DNA of 64,000 nt from Geodermatophilus aquaeductus (GTDB taxonomy: Bacteria; Actinomycetota; Actinomycetes; Mycobacteriales; Geodermatophilaceae), in the NCBI RefSeq assembly GCF_900182545.1, contig NZ_FXTJ01000003.1, positions 434,001 through 498,000 on the forward strand, written 5' to 3'. Below, in pieces: positions 57,388 through 64,000 of this stretch; the stretch's first letter is position 1, and each line of letters starts with the position of its first letter. The position numbers and the translations under genes are program-made. The notes below the pieces were generated by a model. It searched no databases. It worked only from the letters and a program-made list of their open reading frames with translations, and was not told where the DNA came from.

Positions 57388-57483
57388 GGCAGGGTTCTCC
57401 TCAGGGCAGGAGGGAGCACGGGCGGGAGGTCAGGGCAGGGGGCAGCGCGGCGGCACCGGGACCGCCGGGGGTGGAGCGGGGGT

Positions 57484-58584
<1,101 letters not shown>

Positions 58585-58631
58585 GGGTCAGGCGCCTCTC
58601 GGGGAGCTGGGGGTGGGGGTGCTCGGGCGCC

Positions 58632-59537
58632 TCATCCCTTCACCGCGCCCTGCATGATGCCGCCGACGATCTGCTTGCCGAGGACGACGAAGACCACGAG
58701 CACCGGGAGGGTGCCGACGAGCGTGCCGGCCATGATCACCGCGGTGTCGGGGACGTAGCCGCCGCCCAGGCCGGCCAGCGCCACCTGCACGGTCGGGTTC
58801 TCTGTGGTCAGCGCGATGATCGGCCAGAAGAAGTCGTTCCAGGCGGTGAGGAACGTGAGCATCGCCAGCACCGCCATCGCCGGCCGCGCGACCGGGACGA
58901 CGACCGACCAGAAGGTCCGCAGCGTCGAGGCGCCGTCCATGCGGGCGGCCTCGAGCAGCTCGTCGGGCAGCGCCTGCGACAGGAACTGCCGCATGAAGAA
59001 GACGCCGAACGCGCTGACCAGCGTGGGCAGCACGACCGCCTGCAGGTGGTCGACCCACTGCAGCTGGGCGATGAGGATGAACAGCGGGATGATCGCCAGC
59101 TGGGTGGGCACCATCATCGTGCCGACGACGAGGCCCAGCAGCGCCTTGTTGCCGCGGAACCGCAGCTTGGCGAAGGCGAAGCCGGCCAGCGTGCTGCACA
59201 GGACGGTGCCCACGGTGATGCAGCCGGCGACGATCACCGAGTTGACGATCGCCAGCCCGATCGGCGCCTCCTCCATGGCCCGGCCGATGTTGGTGAACAG
59301 GTCGGCGTCCGGGAGGAACGGCGGCGGGGTGCCGGCGAGCTCGGCGTTGGTCTTCGACGCCGCGACCGCGGTCCAGTACAGCGGGAAGACCGACAGGAGG
59401 GCGGTCAGCCCGAGCAGCACGTGGGTCAGCGGCCCGGCGGAGGTGACCTTCCGGGCCCGGCGGCCGCGGCGGCGCGGTGCCGAGGCGGAGGCCGGCGCGG
59501 GCACGGCCTGCTCCGGCGCGGAGGTGAGGGTGGTCAT
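58632..59537 (-). CDS. Carbohydrate ABC transporter permease, MalG type
   Basis: 301 residues with six membrane helices. LTHVLLGLTALLSVFPLYWTAVAASKT opens the family pattern, and the EAA motif is in DELLEAARMDGASTLRTFWSVVVPVARPAM. NDFFWPIIALTTEN is a typical CUT1 block. It forms the channel with the MalF-type permease encoded nine bases upstream. Confidence 0.95.
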   Translation of the reverse strand: MTTLTSAPEQAVPAPASASAPRRRGRRARKVTSAGPLTHVLLGLTALLSVFPLYWTAVAASKTNAELAGTPPPFLPDADLFTNIGRAMEEAPIGLAIVNSVIVAGCITVGTVLCSTLAGFAFAKLRFRGNKALLGLVVGTMMVPTQLAIIPLFILIAQLQWVDHLQAVVLPTLVSAFGVFFMRQFLSQALPDELLEAARMDGASTLRTFWSVVVPVARPAMAVLAMLTFLTAWNDFFWPIIALTTENPTVQVALAGLGGGYVPDTAVIMAGTLVGTLPVLVVFVVLGKQIVGGIMQGAVKG

Positions 59538-59546
59538 GACCGGCTC

Positions 59547-60536
59547 CTACCGCTCGGCCCGGGCGCGCCGGCGGGCGATCAGCCCGGCGATGCCGACGAC
59601 GACGAGGATGATCAGGAACATGGTCCAGGCGGTCGCGGCCGCCTGGCCGAGGCGGAAGTTCGTCCAGCCCTGGTCGTACATCAGCAGGCCGAGCGTCTGG
59701 TACTGGTTGGAGACGCCGCCGCTGGTCATGCCGTTGCCGCTGAACAGCAGCGGCTCGCCGAACAGCTGCACCGCGCCGATGGTCGAGACCACGATCGTGA
59801 ACAGGATCGTGGGCTTCAGCGCCGGGACGGTCACGTGCAGGAACTGCTGCCAGCGGCTGGCGCCGTCGAGGGTCGCGGCCTCGTAGAGGTCGTTCGGGAT
59901 GGCCTGCATCGCGGCCAGGTAGATCAGCGCGTTGTAACCGGTCCAGCGCCAGGTGACGATCACCGAGATGGCGATCTGGCTGGTCCAGGTGCCGCTCTCC
60001 CAGTCGATCCGGTCGAAGCCGACCGCCTCGAGGAGCGTGTTGATCAGCCCGTAGTCGTGGCCGAAGAGCTGGGCGAAGACGAGCGTGGCGGCGGCGATGC
60101 TGGTCGCGTAGGGCATGAGCATCGCGACGCGGAAGAAGGTGCGGCCGCGGAGCCGGTAGTTCAGCAGGTGGGCCAGGCCGAGGGCGATGGCCAGCTGGGG
60201 CACCGTCGAGAGGATCCCGATGGTGAGGGTGTTGCGTGCGGCGTTCCAGAAGAACTCGTTCTGCAGCAGCTCGGTGTAGTTCCCGAAGCCGACGAACACC
60301 GCGCCGTCGATGTCGGACAGCCGCACCTCGTGCAGCGAGATGTAGGCGGTGTAGAGGAACGGGTAGAGGCTGAAGGCGGCGAAGAGGACGAAGAACGGGG
60401 CGACGTAGGCGTAACCCCAGCGGTTGCGGGTGAGCCGGGACCGCCGCCGGCGGGCGGCCGTTGCGGGCGCGGGCGGAGCGGACGGCGGTGGTGCGGCGGC
60501 CGCCGCGACCCGGGGGTCGTCGCTGGCGATGGTCAT
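59547..60536 (-). CDS. Carbohydrate ABC transporter permease, MalF type
   Basis: 329 residues with six to seven membrane helices. WGYAYVAPFFVLFAAFSLYPFLYTAYISLHEVRLSD begins the CUT1 pattern, and the EAA motif is IPNDLYEAATLDGASRWQQFLHVTVPALKP. The N-terminal 30 residues are Ala/Pro-rich. It is the first of the two permeases after the binding protein. The gap of 99 bases to the binding protein stop contains a perfect 14-bp hairpin. Confidence 0.95.
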   Translation of the reverse strand: MTIASDDPRVAAAAAPPPSAPPAPATAARRRRSRLTRNRWGYAYVAPFFVLFAAFSLYPFLYTAYISLHEVRLSDIDGAVFVGFGNYTELLQNEFFWNAARNTLTIGILSTVPQLAIALGLAHLLNYRLRGRTFFRVAMLMPYATSIAAATLVFAQLFGHDYGLINTLLEAVGFDRIDWESGTWTSQIAISVIVTWRWTGYNALIYLAAMQAIPNDLYEAATLDGASRWQQFLHVTVPALKPTILFTIVVSTIGAVQLFGEPLLFSGNGMTSGGVSNQYQTLGLLMYDQGWTNFRLGQAAATAWTMFLIILVVVGIAGLIARRRARAER

Positions 60537-60585
60537 GCGGGGCCTTCCAGGGGTTCTCGGGCTCGGTCCCTCGGACGGGGTGGAA

Positions 60586-60629
60586 CCGGCCGGTGCCCGG
60601 GCGGGTGGACGCGCTCGGGCACCGGCCGG
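60586..60629 (-). terminator. Stem-loop between binding protein and permease genes
   Basis: Perfect 14-bp stem, 60586-60599 with 60616-60629. In SBP-first operons, such structures typically give partial termination or protect the binding-protein message, raising its level relative to the membrane genes. Confidence 0.7.
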
Positions 60630-60635
60630 GGTCTG

Positions 60636-61931
60636 TCAGCCTCCGGTGATCTGCTCGATCTCGGCGAGGGCTGCCTGGAAGGCGTCGTCCGGAGCGGTCC
60701 CCTGGGCGACCGTGCTCAGGGCGTTGGTGAACGCCTCCTGGATCTGCGTGTCGTACGGGCCGATCGGCGTGAACTGCAGCGCCGCGGCGGAGTCCCCGAA
60801 GATCTGCCCGACCGGCGCGCCGCTGAAGTACTCGTTGGCGGCGTCGGCCACCTGCGGGTCCTCGGCCGCCTCCTGGCTGGAGGGGAAGTGCGCCTCCTCG
60901 GTGAACATCGTGATCTGCTGCTCGGGGGCGGTCAGCCACTCGACGAGGGCGATGGCCTCCTCCTTGTGCTCGCTGGACTCGGTCACGCCGAGCCACGAGC
61001 CGCCCCAGTTGCCGGCACCGCCGGGCAGCGGCGCGACGTCCCAGGCGCCGGAGGCGTCCTCGCCGGCCTGCTCGCTGATGTAGCCGAGCATCCAGGCCGG
61101 GCAGGAGATGGTGGCGAAGGCACCGCTGGCGAACGCGGCGTTCCACTCGTCGCCGAACTGGATGAGGTTGGCCGTCATGTCCTCGGCGGCCGCGACGCTG
61201 GCGTTCTCCCACGCCGACGCCACGCCGTCGCTGGACTCGGGGATCGGGTTGCCGTCCGCGTCGTCGTAGGCGGTCTCGCCCTGGTAGACGGCGGCCGAGA
61301 ACACGCTGGCCGGGCTGTCGACGAACGAGGTGCCCTCCGGCTTGGTCGCCGAGCCCTCGTACTGCCGGCCGACCTCGAGGTAGCCCTCCCACGTGGACCA
61401 CAGCTGCGCGAGCTGGGCGCGGTCGGTGGGCAGGCCGGCCTGCTCGAACAGGTCGCGGCGGAAGCACATGGCCTCCGGGCCGGCGTCGGTGCCCAGGCCG
61501 ATGACCCGGCCGTCGGAGGTGGTGGCCTCCTCGACCTTCCAGTCGTAGTAGTGGCCGAGGAGCTCGTCGGCGTTGCCCTCCGCCGCGAAGTCCACGAACG
61601 CGTCGGCGTGGTTCTCGACGACGTCGGCGACGAAGCCGATCTCGATGCCCTGGATGTCGGCGAGGCCGGACCCGGCCGCCAGCCGGGTCTGCAGGGCCCG
61701 GTAGTAGTCGGCCGACCGCTCGACCGACGTCTCCTCGATGCGGATCTCCGGGTGCAGTCGCATGTACTCGTCGTAGAGCCCGGCCTGCTCGAACCCGAAG
61801 GTCCCGAACAGACCCACGTCGAGCGTGATGGTGCCGTCGTCGGCGGAGCTGGAGCCCCCGCAGCCGGCGGCCAGGAGCGAGGCGACGAGCGCGGCGCCCA
61901 GTGCCGCCCTACGTCTCGGGGGAACGGTCAT
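60636..61931 (-). CDS. Sugar ABC transporter substrate-binding lipoprotein
   Basis: 431 residues with a lipoprotein signal: lipobox LLAAGC (Cys24), then GGSSSADDG. SBP_bac_1 family: GLFGTFGFEQAGLYDEYMRLHPEIRIEETSVERSADYYRALQTRLAAGSGLADIQGIEIGFVADV, then ATISCPAWMLGYI and AIALVEWLTAPEQQITMFTEEAHFPSSQEA. This is close in layout to cellobiose/xylobiose binding proteins (CebE-like), which fits the GH1 gene in the operon. The gene begins 53 bases from the LacI-type operator. Confidence 0.93.
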   Translation of the reverse strand: MTVPPRRRAALGAALVASLLAAGCGGSSSADDGTITLDVGLFGTFGFEQAGLYDEYMRLHPEIRIEETSVERSADYYRALQTRLAAGSGLADIQGIEIGFVADVVENHADAFVDFAAEGNADELLGHYYDWKVEEATTSDGRVIGLGTDAGPEAMCFRRDLFEQAGLPTDRAQLAQLWSTWEGYLEVGRQYEGSATKPEGTSFVDSPASVFSAAVYQGETAYDDADGNPIPESSDGVASAWENASVAAAEDMTANLIQFGDEWNAAFASGAFATISCPAWMLGYISEQAGEDASGAWDVAPLPGGAGNWGGSWLGVTESSEHKEEAIALVEWLTAPEQQITMFTEEAHFPSSQEAAEDPQVADAANEYFSGAPVGQIFGDSAAALQFTPIGPYDTQIQEAFTNALSTVAQGTAPDDAFQAALAEIEQITGG

Positions 61932-61984
61932 CGGTCCTCCTGGATCGGTTCCCGAACGACCTCGTCCGGGCTAGTGTGTCCGGT

Positions 61985-62000
61985 GTGAAAGCGCTCTCAC
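61985..62000. promoter_or_regulatory. LacI-family operator
   Basis: GTGAAAGCGCTCTCAC is a 16-bp palindrome (one mismatched pair) centred on GC/GC, the pattern recognised by LacI/CebR-type regulators. It lies between the divergent sugar-binding protein gene and the LacI gene and can control both. Confidence 0.8.
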
Positions 62001-62118
62001 GACCGGCTGGGAGGAGAGTGATGGGCACCACAGTCACCTGTCAAGTACGAGTTCGGACGAGTCGCGCGGCGGCCCGGACCGTGCACCATGGACCCCGACC
62101 GCGACCTCAGGAGGCCTC

Positions 62119-63144
62119 GTGACGACGCTCGCCGGACGCGCCTCGTCCCCCACGCTCGACGAGGTCGCCGAGCTCGCCGGGGTGTCCCGGGCGACGGTGT
62201 CGCGCGTGGTCAACGGCTCGCCGAAGGTGCGCCCGGAGGCCCGCCGGGCCGTCGAGGAGGCCGTCGCGCGGCTGCGCTACGTGCCCAACCCGGCCGCCCG
62301 GAGCCTGGTCACCCGGCGGACCGACACCATCGCGCTGGTCCTGTCGGAGTCCGACACGCAGGTCTTCAGCGACCCGTTCTTCGCCCGCGTGGTCCGGGAG
62401 CTCTCGGCCGCGCTGGCCGACACCGAGATGAACCTGGTGCTGCTGGCCGCCCGCGGGGAGCGCGAGCAGGAGAAGGTCGCCCGCTACGTGCGCCAGGGCC
62501 ACGTCGACGGCGTCATCCTGATGTCGCTGCACAGCCAGGACACGCTGCCCGCCGTCCTCGCCGAGGCGCAGGTCCCCCTGGTGCTCTCCGGCCGGCCGCT
62601 GGACGGGCGCACGGTCTGCTACGTCGACGCCGACAACGCCGGCGGCGCCCGCGAGGCCACCGAGCACCTCCTGGCGGGCGGGCGGCGGCGGATCGCCACC
62701 GTGAGCGGGCCGCAGGACATGATCGCCGGCATCGACCGGCACGCCGGGTACCGCGCGGCGCTGGAGGCCGCCGGCATCGCGCCGGACGCCGACCTGGTCG
62801 CCACGGGTGACTTCACCGAGGCGGGCGGGGCCCGGGCGATGGCCCTGCTGCTCGAGCGGGCGCCGGACATCGACGCGGTGTTCGTGGCCTCCGACCCGAT
62901 GGCGGTGGGGGCGCTGCGCACGCTGCGGGAGTCCGGCCGCTCGGTGCCCGGCGACGTCGCCGTCGTGGGCTTCGACGACGCCGCGGTGGCCGCCACCAGC
63001 GACCCGCCGCTGACCACGGTGGCCCAGCCGCTGGACGAGATGACCCGGCTGATGACCGACCTGCTGCTGCGCCAGGTCGAGGGCGATGCCGAGGTGCAGG
63101 CCCGCGTCTGCCCGACCCGCCTGGTGGTGCGCGCCTCCGCCTAG
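62119..63144 (+). CDS. LacI-family transcriptional regulator
   Basis: 341 residues; GTG start. N-terminal helix-turn-helix LDEVAELAGVSRATVSRVVNGSPKVRPEARRAVEEAV, then the effector domain: YVPNPAARSLVTRRTDTIALVLSESD, GVILMSLHSQD, GGAREATEHLLAGGRRRIA, AVFVASDPMAVGALRTLRESGRSVPGDVAVVGFDD. The whole sequence is close to CebR-like repressors that respond to cellobiose-type sugars. Divergent from the six-gene sugar operon, with an operator in between. Probably represses the operon in the absence of substrate. Confidence 0.95.
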   Translation: MTTLAGRASSPTLDEVAELAGVSRATVSRVVNGSPKVRPEARRAVEEAVARLRYVPNPAARSLVTRRTDTIALVLSESDTQVFSDPFFARVVRELSAALADTEMNLVLLAARGEREQEKVARYVRQGHVDGVILMSLHSQDTLPAVLAEAQVPLVLSGRPLDGRTVCYVDADNAGGAREATEHLLAGGRRRIATVSGPQDMIAGIDRHAGYRAALEAAGIAPDADLVATGDFTEAGGARAMALLLERAPDIDAVFVASDPMAVGALRTLRESGRSVPGDVAVVGFDDAAVAATSDPPLTTVAQPLDEMTRLMTDLLLRQVEGDAEVQARVCPTRLVVRASA

Positions 63145-63295
63145 TCGCAGGGAGCACGCCCGAAGGAGGAGGTGCGCGCACGACCCGGGTATGAGGTTCG
63201 ACGCCCCTCGTCGTGTCACCGGACCCTTCCGTCACATCCTCCCCATGGTTGCCGCACGCGCCGGGTCCCCGGTGCGTGCACAACCGGGAGGACAC

Positions 63296-64000
63296 ATGCA
63301 GCACGGCAGCACGGCAGGACGCCTCCGGGCGTCCCGCCTGTCCCGCGGGCTGACGGTCACCGCGACGGCGGCCCTCGTCGTCACCGCCCTGCCCGCCGGC
63401 GTCGCCGCGGCGACGGGAGGCACCACCTGGGTGGTGCACCCCGGCGAGTCGATCCAGGCCGCCGTCGACGAGGCCCGCTCGGGCGACACCATCAGGATCG
63501 AGGCGGGCACGTACGACGAGGCGGTCTGCGTCGTCGGCAAGGGCCTGACCATCGTCGGCGCCGGTCGCGGCGAGGACGGGACGCGGATCCGCTGGCCGGA
63601 GTGGACCACCCCCGCGGACCTGCCGGCGGTGGACCCGAACCCCTGCTGGGAGGCGCAGAACGGCGCCGATCCGGAGTCGGACCCCGACACGCTGGCCGAC
63701 GACGTCTCCGGCCTGTTCTTCCTCGACCCCGACGGCCCGGTGCGGGTGCGGAACCTGTCCACGCAGGACCACCCGGCCAACGGCATCGCTGCCTGGGGCG
63801 CCGACGGCTTCCGGGTGACGAAGACGCGGGCGCACGGGCACGAGCGCTTCGGCATCCTCGCCGCGGACTCCACCCACACCCGGATCTCCCGGAACATCGT
63901 GCAGGGAACCGACCGCGGCACGCCCGACGCGCCGAACAGCGGCACGGCCGGCATCGGGGTCACCGACTCCGACGCCTCCTACGCCGACGTCGTGGCCAAC
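63296..64000 (+). CDS. Secreted right-handed beta-helix protein, 3' end outside window
   Basis: 235 residues visible from the ATG at 63296 (GGGAGGACAC upstream). Sec signal peptide (LTVTATAALVVTALPAGVAAA), then WVVHPGESIQAAVDEARSGDTIRIEAGTYDEAVCVVGKGLTIVGAGRG, the opening of pectate-lyase/NosD-like beta-helix proteins, followed by helical rungs NGIAAWGADGFRVTKTRAHGHERFGILAADSTHTRISRNIV. Substrate and activity cannot be read from this part. Location beside sugar and uronate-type hydrolases suggests a polysaccharide role (inference). Confidence 0.85.
   Translation, partial: MQHGSTAGRLRASRLSRGLTVTATAALVVTALPAGVAAATGGTTWVVHPGESIQAAVDEARSGDTIRIEAGTYDEAVCVVGKGLTIVGAGRGEDGTRIRWPEWTTPADLPAVDPNPCWEAQNGADPESDPDTLADDVSGLFFLDPDGPVRVRNLSTQDHPANGIAAWGADGFRVTKTRAHGHERFGILAADSTHTRISRNIVQGTDRGTPDAPNSGTAGIGVTDSDASYADVVAN

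Overview
The window is very GC-rich, has a strong third-position G/C bias, and uses GTG starts freely. It comes from a high-GC actinobacterium. The gene set (homodimeric aceE next to ahpE and a DUF3052 gene, CdsZ plus a bifunctional RNase HI/phosphatase, WS/DGAT acyltransferases, actinobacterial RNase P RNA, a SAM-IV-type riboswitch and a c-di-AMP riboswitch) fits Geodermatophilaceae or a close relative. That placement is inference; there is no 16S gene here.

Layout. 0-2.8 kb: a peptide-type ABC transporter (permease cut by the window edge, plus its lipoprotein) read leftwards behind a SAM-IV-like riboswitch and a Cys-containing leader peptide. 2.8-16.6 kb: a DUF2235 relic, an APC permease, hydrolases, a secreted repeat protein followed by a large GMC oxidoreductase/DUF1080 fusion, and a leftward set of small metabolic enzymes. 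16.7-18.6 kb: a decayed LuxR-type regulator against rnpB, then a c-di-AMP riboswitch before a secreted cell-wall-type protein. 18.6-33.8 kb: housekeeping and transport genes (PIG-L deacetylase, TauE and ArsB-like exporters, nadA, a glutamate-type ABC transporter, RNase HI/phosphatase with cdsZ, an MctP-like symporter with its DUF3311 partner, Nif3-like and FUSC proteins).

33.8-46.3 kb is a neutral-lipid locus: an alpha/beta hydrolase, a WS/DGAT, an epimerase, plsB, a 984-residue HAD-PlsC-WS/DGAT fusion, an acyl-CoA ligase, and two more alpha/beta hydrolases. PlsB and the translationally coupled fusion together carry domains for every step from glycerol-3-phosphate to triacylglycerol, so this is the most interesting assembly in the window.

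47.2-49.9 kb is a gene-poor stretch between an intact tRNA-Val(UAC) and a decayed copy of it in the same orientation. It looks like the scar of an element inserted at the tRNA. 50.0-54.1 kb holds ahpE, DUF3052 and aceE in an order known from mycobacteria. 54.1-64.0 kb holds a D-amino-acid-oxidase-like gene and a six-gene sugar operon (lipoprotein, two permeases, MsmK-type ATPase, GH1, GH105-like), with a divergent LacI regulator, an operator between them, and the start of a secreted beta-helix protein.
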